Source: a virus
Direction: 5' to 3' (one strand)
IMG/VR virus record: IMGVR_UViG_3300008261_000020
Coordinates: 1-59,803 of that record
Length of the DNA: 59,803 nucleotides
Shown here: piece after piece, positions 8,193-17,451 of the stretch
Layout of the letters: every line of letters begins with the position of its first letter
How positions within the stretch are numbered: position 1 is the stretch's first letter
Program-made: the position numbers and the translations under genes
Notes under the pieces: generated by a model
Database searches by the model: none
Seen by the model: the letters and a program-made list of their open reading frames with translations, nothing else
What the model was told of the DNA's origin: nothing

Positions 8193-11100
8193 TTACCTGT
8201 ACATATCCTCTTTTATTTGCTTCTTTATTTTTTCTTGTTCTCTGTTTATTTCTTTCTTCATTTGTTCAACGTCATACAATGAACCACCGGGACCATACAA
8301 GTCGTTATACATATCAGGGAAGTACTTCTTCATATCTTCTTTACTCATCGAAGACCCTTTGCCACCCGTACCCTTTGTCTTCTCCAAGTCCTTGTACAAC
8401 TCAGCGTTTACTATTTTATGTATGTCTTTATATAACGGAACCATACCAATGTTACCAAAGAACTCAAGAGGAACACGGATGTTCTTTTCTTTTTCGCTAC
8501 GCTCAATCGCCTCTTCTTCCTCCTTTGGTTTCTCAAGTGCCTTCTTTGCAATAAGGTAGGCTGTCTTTGCAGAAGGAGAGAACGGACCCATCATATTAAA
8601 TAGTATCTGTTCAGGCTTTCCTTGCTTGTCTATTGGCAGTACACTGTATTGTATTGCGTCCTTGTATGGGTCGTACTCTCCCTCTCTTAAAAAGTCAAGG
8701 TACTCTTGGTTCACTTTCTCAACACCATAGTTTACAAGCGTCTTAGTAACGTTACCAAAGTCACGACCAAGAATCATTGACGAGAACGCAGACGCAAGTG
8801 CCTGACCAATTTTTTGGTAGAAGCTTTTCTCATCCTCTTCTTCATCATCCACAAACAATCCTGTCATAGCCGAGCCTAATACATTTACCAATAGTGTATA
8901 CAACACCATCCTTGCGGTAACACCTCCAAGCAATGCAACTCCCTGCTTCCTTGATATTTGCCCGCCCTTCATTGCTGCCATTATACCTGTTCTTGCAGTA
9001 ACATATTCATAAATCAAGAAGGTTGTCATAAAGTTATTGAACCTATTAAATGCCCTAATGAATCCACTCTGATTAGGTTTTGATGTGCCCTTTAAAATAC
9101 CCATAAAGGCATTGTCTGTTGCACCCATTAGAACACTCTTCTTGTCTGCAACCAACGTAGCCTTTTCAAGATTTTCTTTGTTTTCTGACATGTAGGCTTC
9201 ATCATTGTTTGCAATCTTATCAAAGTCAGGATTGGTTCCTGTAAGATTCTTGAACTCATTTGTAAACGCACCAAACCAAACGGGACGCATTGTTATTTTA
9301 TCAGGAGTGGATATGAGTGCGTCTGCTGTAAGCTCAACAGCATTTGTATACTTGCCCAATGAAAGGTTATATATCTGCTGTATCTTATTGGCAACATCAT
9401 TCTTGGCTCTGCTTCCTTTTACACCAACAGCATCACTCATCACAGATGTGTCAATCATTTTACCACTAAGCGTGTGATTGGGGAACAACCTATTCATCTG
9501 CTTACTGTTCAAATTAAATACAGCCTTTGCAGCATCAGAAGAAAATATAAACTTCTTCATTGATGCACCTGTAGAAAAATCTTTTGGTGCAACTATCGTA
9601 GCAAATGCTACGTTTGATGTAAGCTCAGACGCAAACCTTGGGATACTTGCAAGCACAGCTCTATATCCTTGCTTAGAAATATAATCAACAACATCGTCAG
9701 CAAGTGATGTTGACATGAATGCATTCGTCAATAAATTTTCTGTAGCCTCATCAAACGCACCTGATATTGCATTGAAAATATCACGCTGTTTTTTATCAGC
9801 CTTTCTCTCCTTTAACAACCTTGATGTTTCGTTGATTGTTTTTCTTGCTGTACGTATTGGCTCGGTAAGATAGTAGTCCATTAACACAAACTTAGCACCA
9901 CGCTGCGTAGCTGCAAACACATCAAAGTTTAATGGGGTAGCCTTACCTGTACGAGTAAGCAATGACTTCGCTCTTGTAGATGGTCTTAATGTATTTGAAT
10001 AAGTATTTAAAGATGACGCTCCTGTTATATCTTCCTGCTGACTGTCGTCAAGCAATGCATAGTGGTGAACGTAATCTGTCAGTGGAGAAATTTTATCACC
10101 ACGTATAATAGCCGATGTGTAAACAGCCTTATCACGCATGCTATCATTGATGTCTGATATTTCTTTTATTGCAGACTTCTCTGCTGAGTTAAATGAGTCA
10201 TATAGTTTCTTTGCATCTATCTGACCATCTGCATTTGAATACTTCTCTTGTATCTCCCTTAGCATCTCAACGTCTCTTTCAGTAAAGCTTGACTTCCCAT
10301 TTTCAATGTGGTCAATTGTAGACTCAAGAAACTTAGAAGCCGGGTTAACCTGTTTGTTATTGGGGTTGGACTCAAACTCACGCTGAAGCAGATATGCCAT
10401 CATCTTATACTTCGACATTGTCGTCTTGTTAGCGTTCATGTTAAAAGACTTAGCAACCTTTAACTCCGCCTCCTTTAACCTCTTGGCTATTTGCTTTTCT
10501 GAAAATGCAAACTTGGCTTGTGCCTCTGCAGCTTTTTCAAACAATGAATTAAATATTTCCTTTGTATTAAAGTTGCCAAACACTTGGTCAATATAATACA
10601 ATGGGTTCCTCCTTATGAGTTCAGAAAAGTTTTTATTCTTTGTAAACAGCGACTTAAATCTTGCATAAAGATTTGAAAAAGGGATAGGCTTTGCATTTGA
10701 TATAGCCTTGTCAAGAACAGCACTGTTGTCAAGTGCGGTTATTCTTTCGTAAAGCAATTGAGCGTAATGAGGTATGTACCCATTATTTATGTTGTCAATT
10801 ACTTTTAAAAGATTGTTCAGCTCTCTAACGCTTAACCTGTTTAAGTTCTTACTATTTAAAAGTTTAGAAAGATTCTTTGCCAAGTCACGCTCGTCTTTTG
10901 TTGGCAAATCATCAGCGTTTATCTTTGATGAATTTATTTGTTTTATAACATTTTGTTTCTCCTCTTCAGTGGACTCTTGCTCAGGCTCAACCTCCTCTGA
11001 TACTTCTTCCTGATACTTCATCATCACGTCAGCTTCCTTCTCGTCAATCTCTTTATTGTCGAGCATTGACTTTACTGTTTTGGAATAATCCAACTTGCCA

Positions 11101-14100
11101 TCTTCTTCTACTTTATTTTGAGAAGACTTCATTCTGTCAGCCAACTCAAGGACCTGTGACTGTTCAGCATTTATTTCGTCAAGAATTTCATTTACATCCT
11201 TTATTACCTTCTGCTTTTCCTCAAGGGTCAACACTGCCTTTCTCTCACCAAACATGTTAACCAACTCGGAATACCTGTCGAAATATTTCTGAGGTATTAG
11301 TGTTGGATTAATTGAAAATAATTTCTGCAATGGGACCATTAAGCCATCTGCTATACCAATTTTAGATACTATGTTTTTCTTTGCAGACTTTAGCTTTGAA
11401 TTGACCTCACTTATTTTTTGTGCGTATTCAGCATCATTAAATACCTTGGTCATGTAGTCTACAAACTTAGACACAGATACTTCGTTTAACATATTAACCT
11501 TTCCAAACCTTGCAATAATATTTGCGGCTTGCTTAACGGTTATCTTTCCTGTGTCAGCCAATGCTTTTATCTCTTTAGCTAAATCATTAGCGGCATCCTT
11601 TGACAGCTTCCTTATCTCACTTATTATTTTTAACTTATCTTTCCTTGATACATTGGTTATGTCTTTTAACGCTCCAAGAATCCTACCGATAGATGGTGCA
11701 CGTCTTGGTGATACTCCCATCTTACCACGAGCCTCACGCTCCATTATCTTTTTCTGTGCGTCATTTGCGTTTTGGTATACCTCAGAGTTCCTGACCAACG
11801 TATCTACGTTGCTTGTCATCCTACTCTGCTCAGTACCTCTTGCTGTCTGACGTTGTATCATCTCATCAACCTTGCCCATCAGCTCGTTGAAACCATCTTG
11901 AATAGGAGCAATGTTTAGTATATCCTTAACTGAATCCTGAGAGATATTATTATCAGCAGCCACTTTCCTTATTGCATCACGCAACTTCATACCACCCTTG
12001 ACTAATACTTTTGCAGCTTTTATTACTACTTGAACTGTGCTTAATGGTATAGCAAGAAGAGCTTCATTGGCTCCACTCCTTAATCTTTTTGTAATAGCTT
12101 TATCAACACTATCAAGAAAGTTAAAGACAACATTCATATTGTCTTCATTAGATACATCTAAATCTAAGACTTCGTCAATGCTTTCCCCTCCGGCAATTCC
12201 TCTACCCAATTCGGTATCGACTGTTCCCAAAATTCCCTCGGAGCGTCCCCGTAAATTAGATAAAGAGCTAATCCTTTGTTTAGCACGTAATTCCGCTCCT
12301 TGGCGAATTGAGTCACTAATGATTTGAGTTGTAATTCCTCCTGACTTTCCCCACTCAGGGTCTCCACTTCTGTTTCTTGCAATGAGTTCTGTTGCTCTTT
12401 CATAAGCTGATTTTTTGCTTGTTCTTGATTCGGATATATAATCGAATATTTCTTTTTTCTTTGATTCTGTTCTGTTCTTGTCGTTAATACCAACACGCTG
12501 TGCTTCCCAAGTTATTGACTGCATTTCCCTTGGTAGTATTCCTGCTATTTCAGAAGCCCTTATGTAAGCTTCTTTTACCAATGCGTATGTCGGCTCAAGA
12601 CTTCCGTTAAATAAACCAAATCCGCCTGCATCATTTGCTGATATTGGAGAATTCAAAGCTGCAGATAAAGCGTGAGTGTCTGCAGTTACGTAAGGAGTTT
12701 TTGAATTAGGGTCTACAATATTATTATAAAAGTTTCTAACCTTATTGCCGTTGCCTAAGTTTTCGTTTATGTTATTTACATCACCGTTTCTAAAAATATT
12801 TATTGCTTTTGATATTTCAGCTTCTGAGTTCCATCTTACAGGTGTTTTATCAAATCCAATAAATGCACCTGTTGGGTCTGTCATTGCAACTTTTGGAGAA
12901 TTTAATGCTTGGTCAAATGCTCTTAATATAGCAGCCTGAGTAGCTGTACTTTGACCTAAATTATTTAATTCATTTATAGAGACCTCTCCATACTGTTTAA
13001 ACAAATCAGCTATATCATTTGCATACCCGCTTGGCTCACCACCTCTTGAGTTATACTCAACAGCTTTGTCAACAATATCTTGAGTCAACTTAGTGTCAGC
13101 ATATTTGGTCATTACCTCTATGGTTCTTTCAGCAACAGAAACATTATTAAACCAATCATTCTGAGGACTAAGTGCAGCTATTATACCACCAACCTGTTCT
13201 ACAGATATATTATATTTATTAGCAATTGCATTAGCCATTCTATTAGCACCGACATACCACTCTTTACTATTCTTTATAAATTCAGGAGTAAGTGTATCAT
13301 ACAATGCTAATAGATTCTGAGACATTACGTCAGTAAAATCAGACAATATTCTTTTAGCAACCTTGTTTATATCCTTTTTAATCTTTTGCTTTTGCTCTGT
13401 TGCCTGCTTGCTTGCTCCTTTTATATTTCTATACTCTTCCCTAAGTGAAGATATTTTCTGATACAATGACTTGTTTATATACGGCAGTTTAAATTCTATT
13501 TTCTGACCGTCTTTATTATAACTGATTTGACCTGATGCAAGATTTGCAGCCACACTTACAACACGACTATTAGGTGCGTGTTCATTATCAAAAATATCAT
13601 TAGCACTATAGTCTTCCTTATATCCTTTTTCTGTTTTTACTGTTGGATTATTCTGTCCTTTAACAACATTCTCTTGTCCTGTTAGTTTAACACCAACACC
13701 TTCCGCTTGAAGGTCAGAAACTATACCTTCTTTAGACCTGTTAATTGCTTCAGTTAATTTATCTTCAGGTATATTATTATCTTTTGCTACTTTTCTTATA
13801 GCATCCCGAAGAATCATTCCTCCTTTTACTAAAGCTCTTACTGCTTTAATAGCTATTTGTATTGTAGATAGTGGTATGGCAAGTAATGCATCATTAGCTC
13901 CACTACGAAGTCTTCTGCCTATTGCAGCATCCCCTCTGTCGAGTGCGTTTAATACCCTCTGCATATTATCCTCATTCTCTACATCCAAGTCAAGCATTGC
14001 GTCTATCGAAGCAATATCCTCTGCAGTCGGTCCTTCTTCAGGTACTGCAGGTGCCGTAGGTTTAGGCTTCTTGGCAGCAGCTTTCTCAGCAGCCTTGGCT

Positions 14101-17100
14101 TTCTTTGCAGCTTCCTTTTCAGCAGCCTTGGCTAATATTTTAGCTTCTCTGTCAAATTCTTTTTTTCTTATTTTATTTGCCTTTTCAATTAGTGCCTTCT
14201 GAGCCTCTGCCTTTGTATCAAAGTCTTGCCTACCAACCTCAGTTCCATTTTCATCTTCTGCGTTCCAACTAACGACACCATCCTCGTCAACAATTTTAAC
14301 CAAGTTACCAATTGAATTTCCATCCTCGTCATTCAATGAAACCGATAGCCTTGATATGTATTCGTACTCCCTTCCATTGTCGCCCGTCTTGAAATCCGTT
14401 TCATAATCTACAGCATTGTCCCTTGTAAACTTATCATGGCTTACACTCTCTTCAGTTATTGGCACGTACTGCTCCTCCTCAACAACAGGAGCAGCCTCTA
14501 CAACAGGAGCAGCCTCAACGACAGGAGCTTTGTATATTGTAAATTGGTCAAAGTCTTCTCCTCCACCCGGAGCTTCTTGATAATATTTAAAATCTATATT
14601 AGCTAACTTGTCTTTATATTGTCCTAATATTTGATTGACTACTTTATCTAAGTTTGATATTTTATCAAGTGGGATAGAATCACTAAGGTCAACTATGTCT
14701 CCCTGCTTAGTATACACAAACAATTCAAATCTCCTATTACCATTCCTTCTTCTTGGTATAGAACGAACAGCATCCTTTATTTTTTCTTTTATCTTATCTG
14801 AAATCTTAACAGGTCCTTGAGCTACAGCAGATGCAACCTCCTGTGTCTTTGAAGACACTGTTGGAGCTATACCAAATATAGTGTCAACATCTTTAACCAA
14901 TTGTGACTCTACATTATTTCGCTTATCACTATTGTATGCATTAATTAATTCTGTAATATTTGCAAATTGTGATAATGGGCTGTTCGGGTCTAACAGTGAT
15001 TTGATATTTGTCAAGGCATCTTGTTTGCTTGCCTGTTCTTCATTTGCCCTGCTGCCAAAAGTAAATCCAAAAAAGTCATTTAACTTTTTAATTGCCTTAT
15101 TTGCCTTTGCAGTTGATGTTCTTTTCTCGCTTGTTGTTTGACCAACAGGAGCTTGAGAATAAGCTGTAGTAAAGTTCTCTACTAAATCATTTAATTGAGT
15201 AGCCATCCCTTCGGGAACTTCCTGTGTCTTTGAAGACACTACGGGATTATCTTTGAGGTCTGCTTCCAAATCAGCAATGTCTTGCTTTAATGATTCTATT
15301 AAATCTTGTGATGACTTCTTTGCTTCTTCGGGACTTCTTCCTCTTTCAATATCATTTTTTTCAGACTCTCCTGACTCAACCCACTTAATCAAATCTTTAC
15401 TACTTTGTAATGCCGCAAGCCTTGGGTCTTGGTCATATAGTTCTTTGTATTGGTATCCATATTTTTCAGATGAAGCAGTCTCATCGTAAATAATATATTC
15501 CAAATTGTCCTTAGCCCTTATCTTATCTCTTCTTTGCCTAACAGTCTCATCAAAATCTTCTAAGGTTTTCTTGGCTTTATTATATTCTTCTATTGCAGCT
15601 TCAACATCATCAGCACTACCTATTCTTTTTTGTGCATAAAATACTTCATCAGAAAGTTTACTTCTTTGGTAATCCTCTTCTATTTTTTTATTTCTTAACT
15701 CCTCTCTTTCTTTTATCTTTACTTCTTCTTCCGGGGTGATGACTTCTTCGACACCTTCTGTGGTAGTGACTTGAGGTTCTGCTTGGGGTTTTCCTTCCTC
15801 CACTTCTTCGCTAACTCCGGCTCCTGACTGTACAGATACTTCACCTGCTGCTTGCTTTTGAATGGCATTTTCTTGTATGGTTTTAATTTGTGAACGAATA
15901 GCAGCAGCCTTATCCTTGCCTGACTGCGTTTTATTATTTTCAAATTTCTTTAACTCTTTCTCTAATTCAACAAGAGTATTTAAACTTTCTTCATCAATAT
16001 CGGGATTAGCTTCTTTAACTTCTTTCCTTATTTGATTAGTTACAACTACATCTTGTATTTTATTATTATAACCCTTGTTGTCATTCTTTATTTCAATATT
16101 CATTTTTGAAATATCATCAGGTGTGCCCACCCTTAATATCTCCTCAATGTCTGCTTCAGTTCTATTCTCTCCATTAACCTTATACACAGGCTTTTTCATA
16201 ACCTCTGACACAATATCAATAGCTGCTGATGGTGTCTCTGATATACCTTCAAGAGCAATCTCAGACACGTCTAATGGTTGACCTGCAACTATTCTACCTG
16301 CTGCCTCTCCAACTGAACCGCCTACTCCTTCTATACCACCACCTGCAAGACCTGCCTTTACTTTTGACGCAGCAGTATTTCCAAGCATTTTTGCACCAAC
16401 CTTTCCCGCAAGCCTACCTGTCATGGCATCTATTATACCAATAGTAGCACCTCTTGCTGCTGACTTAACTCTTATTTCAGATAATGCTTTATCATCCTCA
16501 AGTATTTTCTTTACGTTTTCTTCTGTAAAGTCAAGTCCTTTTTCGTTTAATTTATCCTGCAATAGTTCTGAAAATGTAAGACCTGTCTCAAGTGTTGTTC
16601 CGGCAGCAGCCATTGCATAAGGTGCAGATGCTATAGCTGCAGGTGCCGCTCCTGCTCCTCCAAACAGTGCTCCTCCTGCTGCAGCTCCACCAACAACCGT
16701 ACCTGCAGATGCTAATGATGTTGGGTTTACCATTGCAGTATATGAACTCATAATAAGTTCAGGTATGGCTCCGGGATTTTTAACCAATCCTTTAAGCACA
16801 CCAAATATACCTTTACCTTCCTCCTCATAAATCTTTTGATAATTCATCATCTCATCAGAAGGTCCTGCGTTTTGCATTGCCTTAGATGCTGTGACAAATT
16901 TTTGTATTGTTTCAGGAGATGCATACTTGCCACTAACCATTAATTGATTTGATGGAGTAACAACAGCACCTTGCCTTCTTCCTGCGTCTACCGCCCTACC
17001 CATATCATCAATAAAGTCTCCAACTCCAAATGGTGATACCAAGTCCATTACTTCTAATGCAGCACCAAATTTTCCCGTAAAGAATGGCTTTTCTTTTGGA

Positions 17101-17435
17101 GTCTCGTCTATTGGGGCAACAGGCTTAGTAGGTTCGGGTGATACCGATGGACCAACTGCCGAAGGAAATTCCGTAAAATCTTGTACTTTTTCTGCGGGTA
17201 GTGGACCGACTTTTTTTTTAACAGGCTCTTCTACTGCAGGTGCTGCTTGAGACAGACCCATCAGTGCCTTATAATCTTCAATAGGTTTCTTGTATCCGTT
17301 CTGTACAAATAGATTGTATGAGTCATCTAAAGCCTGCGTGTTTGAGGCAATTAGTTTTTTGAATTCATCTATCGACTTGTTGTACCCGTTCTGTACAAAA
17401 AGATTATATGAGTCTTGTATCGCCTGTTCGTTCAT
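8193..17435 (-). CDS. giant 3080-residue virion-associated/polyvalent protein
   Basis: The largest gene, in the position of phage internal (ejected) virion proteins. Residues 1-60 hold two copies of an SYNLFVQNGYxK(P/S)I(D/E) motif. Residues about 225-320 are Ala/Gly-rich and hydrophobic. The middle is charged and low-complexity (APVVEAAPVVE, AAEKAAAKKPKP). A roughly 95-residue unit (DLDVxNEDNM...RRLRSGAN(D/E)ALLAIPLST) occurs near residues 1138 and 1750. Between them, WYVGANRMANAIA, IAALSPQNDWFNN and TADTHALSAAL resemble actinophage DUF7178, a fold I compare with HhH DNA glycosylases. Near the C-terminus a hydrophobic segment (about 2800) and SFYQKIGQALASAF occur. Two near-palindrome copies both encode VSSKTQEV. 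I infer a virion protein that may enter the cell with DNA. Confidence 0.75.
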   Translation of the reverse strand: MNEQAIQDSYNLFVQNGYNKSIDEFKKLIASNTQALDDSYNLFVQNGYKKPIEDYKALMGLSQAAPAVEEPVKKKVGPLPAEKVQDFTEFPSAVGPSVSPEPTKPVAPIDETPKEKPFFTGKFGAALEVMDLVSPFGVGDFIDDMGRAVDAGRRQGAVVTPSNQLMVSGKYASPETIQKFVTASKAMQNAGPSDEMMNYQKIYEEEGKGIFGVLKGLVKNPGAIPELIMSSYTAMVNPTSLASAGTVVGGAAAGGALFGGAGAAPAAIASAPYAMAAAGTTLETGLTFSELLQDKLNEKGLDFTEENVKKILEDDKALSEIRVKSAARGATIGIIDAMTGRLAGKVGAKMLGNTAASKVKAGLAGGGIEGVGGSVGEAAGRIVAGQPLDVSEIALEGISETPSAAIDIVSEVMKKPVYKVNGENRTEADIEEILRVGTPDDISKMNIEIKNDNKGYNNKIQDVVVTNQIRKEVKEANPDIDEESLNTLVELEKELKKFENNKTQSGKDKAAAIRSQIKTIQENAIQKQAAGEVSVQSGAGVSEEVEEGKPQAEPQVTTTEGVEEVITPEEEVKIKEREELRNKKIEEDYQRSKLSDEVFYAQKRIGSADDVEAAIEEYNKAKKTLEDFDETVRQRRDKIRAKDNLEYIIYDETASSEKYGYQYKELYDQDPRLAALQSSKDLIKWVESGESEKNDIERGRSPEEAKKSSQDLIESLKQDIADLEADLKDNPVVSSKTQEVPEGMATQLNDLVENFTTAYSQAPVGQTTSEKRTSTAKANKAIKKLNDFFGFTFGSRANEEQASKQDALTNIKSLLDPNSPLSQFANITELINAYNSDKRNNVESQLVKDVDTIFGIAPTVSSKTQEVASAVAQGPVKISDKIKEKIKDAVRSIPRRRNGNRRFELFVYTKQGDIVDLSDSIPLDKISNLDKVVNQILGQYKDKLANIDFKYYQEAPGGGEDFDQFTIYKAPVVEAAPVVEAAPVVEEEQYVPITEESVSHDKFTRDNAVDYETDFKTGDNGREYEYISRLSVSLNDEDGNSIGNLVKIVDEDGVVSWNAEDENGTEVGRQDFDTKAEAQKALIEKANKIRKKEFDREAKILAKAAEKEAAKKAKAAEKAAAKKPKPTAPAVPEEGPTAEDIASIDAMLDLDVENEDNMQRVLNALDRGDAAIGRRLRSGANDALLAIPLSTIQIAIKAVRALVKGGMILRDAIRKVAKDNNIPEDKLTEAINRSKEGIVSDLQAEGVGVKLTGQENVVKGQNNPTVKTEKGYKEDYSANDIFDNEHAPNSRVVSVAANLASGQISYNKDGQKIEFKLPYINKSLYQKISSLREEYRNIKGASKQATEQKQKIKKDINKVAKRILSDFTDVMSQNLLALYDTLTPEFIKNSKEWYVGANRMANAIANKYNISVEQVGGIIAALSPQNDWFNNVSVAERTIEVMTKYADTKLTQDIVDKAVEYNSRGGEPSGYANDIADLFKQYGEVSINELNNLGQSTATQAAILRAFDQALNSPKVAMTDPTGAFIGFDKTPVRWNSEAEISKAINIFRNGDVNNINENLGNGNKVRNFYNNIVDPNSKTPYVTADTHALSAALNSPISANDAGGFGLFNGSLEPTYALVKEAYIRASEIAGILPREMQSITWEAQRVGINDKNRTESKKKEIFDYISESRTSKKSAYERATELIARNRSGDPEWGKSGGITTQIISDSIRQGAELRAKQRISSLSNLRGRSEGILGTVDTELGRGIAGGESIDEVLDLDVSNEDNMNVVFNFLDSVDKAITKRLRSGANEALLAIPLSTVQVVIKAAKVLVKGGMKLRDAIRKVAADNNISQDSVKDILNIAPIQDGFNELMGKVDEMIQRQTARGTEQSRMTSNVDTLVRNSEVYQNANDAQKKIMEREARGKMGVSPRRAPSIGRILGALKDITNVSRKDKLKIISEIRKLSKDAANDLAKEIKALADTGKITVKQAANIIARFGKVNMLNEVSVSKFVDYMTKVFNDAEYAQKISEVNSKLKSAKKNIVSKIGIADGLMVPLQKLFSINPTLIPQKYFDRYSELVNMFGERKAVLTLEEKQKVIKDVNEILDEINAEQSQVLELADRMKSSQNKVEEDGKLDYSKTVKSMLDNKEIDEKEADVMMKYQEEVSEEVEPEQESTEEEKQNVIKQINSSKINADDLPTKDERDLAKNLSKLLNSKNLNRLSVRELNNLLKVIDNINNGYIPHYAQLLYERITALDNSAVLDKAISNAKPIPFSNLYARFKSLFTKNKNFSELIRRNPLYYIDQVFGNFNTKEIFNSLFEKAAEAQAKFAFSEKQIAKRLKEAELKVAKSFNMNANKTTMSKYKMMAYLLQREFESNPNNKQVNPASKFLESTIDHIENGKSSFTERDVEMLREIQEKYSNADGQIDAKKLYDSFNSAEKSAIKEISDINDSMRDKAVYTSAIIRGDKISPLTDYVHHYALLDDSQQEDITGASSLNTYSNTLRPSTRAKSLLTRTGKATPLNFDVFAATQRGAKFVLMDYYLTEPIRTARKTINETSRLLKERKADKKQRDIFNAISGAFDEATENLLTNAFMSTSLADDVVDYISKQGYRAVLASIPRFASELTSNVAFATIVAPKDFSTGASMKKFIFSSDAAKAVFNLNSKQMNRLFPNHTLSGKMIDTSVMSDAVGVKGSRAKNDVANKIQQIYNLSLGKYTNAVELTADALISTPDKITMRPVWFGAFTNEFKNLTGTNPDFDKIANNDEAYMSENKENLEKATLVADKKSVLMGATDNAFMGILKGTSKPNQSGFIRAFNRFNNFMTTFLIYEYVTARTGIMAAMKGGQISRKQGVALLGGVTARMVLYTLLVNVLGSAMTGLFVDDEEEDEKSFYQKIGQALASAFSSMILGRDFGNVTKTLVNYGVEKVNQEYLDFLREGEYDPYKDAIQYSVLPIDKQGKPEQILFNMMGPFSPSAKTAYLIAKKALEKPKEEEEAIERSEKEKNIRVPLEFFGNIGMVPLYKDIHKIVNAELYKDLEKTKGTGGKGSSMSKEDMKKYFPDMYNDLYGPGGSLYDVEQMKKEINREQEKIKKQIKEDMYR
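12164..12403 (-). CDS. possible overprinted gene inside the giant gene (79 residues)
   Basis: In the +1 frame of the giant gene, an ORF starting MKEQQNSLQETEVE runs for 79 codons. It reads like a folded protein (LVTQFAKERNYVLNKGLALYLI, then PREFWEQSIPNWVEELPEG), and the DNA here is visibly more C/G-rich than its surroundings, as dual coding could cause. The start follows an A-rich leader (AAAAAATCAGCTT). It could instead be chance or a relic of a fused gene. Confidence 0.3.
   Translation of the reverse strand: MKEQQNSLQETEVETLSGESQEELQLKSLVTQFAKERNYVLNKGLALYLIYGDAPREFWEQSIPNWVEELPEGKALTKS
14843..14858 (+). repeat. 16-bp near-palindrome, copy 2
   Basis: GTGTCTTTGAAGACAC within the giant gene; on the coding (minus) strand it reads GTGTCTTCAAAGACAC and encodes VSSKTQEV. 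Copy 3 lies 381 bp away with the same peptide, so this pair may partly reflect protein duplication. Confidence 0.8.
15224..15239 (+). repeat. 16-bp near-palindrome, copy 3
   Basis: GTGTCTTTGAAGACAC within the giant gene, encoding VSSKTQEV on the minus strand, 381 bp from copy 2 and in the same frame. Confidence 0.8.
15719..15868 (-). CDS. overprinted small basic phage protein (MPFKSKxQ family) inside the giant gene
   Basis: A 49-residue ORF in the +1 frame of the giant gene. Its sequence, MPFKSKQQVKYLYSQEPELA then KKWRKENPKQNLKSLPQKV with a Lys-rich tail, matches the pattern of a very common small phage protein (MPFKSKxQxxYLxxxxPxxAxxWxxKxxxxxxLPxKV). That match makes chance unlikely. An A-rich leader (CATACAAGAAA) precedes the ATG. 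The overlapping giant-protein segment is Glu/Gln/Pro-rich linker, which could tolerate dual coding. Function of the family unknown to me. Confidence 0.5.
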   Translation of the reverse strand: MPFKSKQQVKYLYSQEPELAKKWRKENPKQNLKSLPQKVSKKSSPRKKK

Positions 17436-17451
17436 TATTCAAATTTAAGAA

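Noticed and set aside
10774-16620. Many plus-strand ORFs opposite the giant gene
   Set aside because: Ser/Leu/Phe-rich antisense shadows without leaders.
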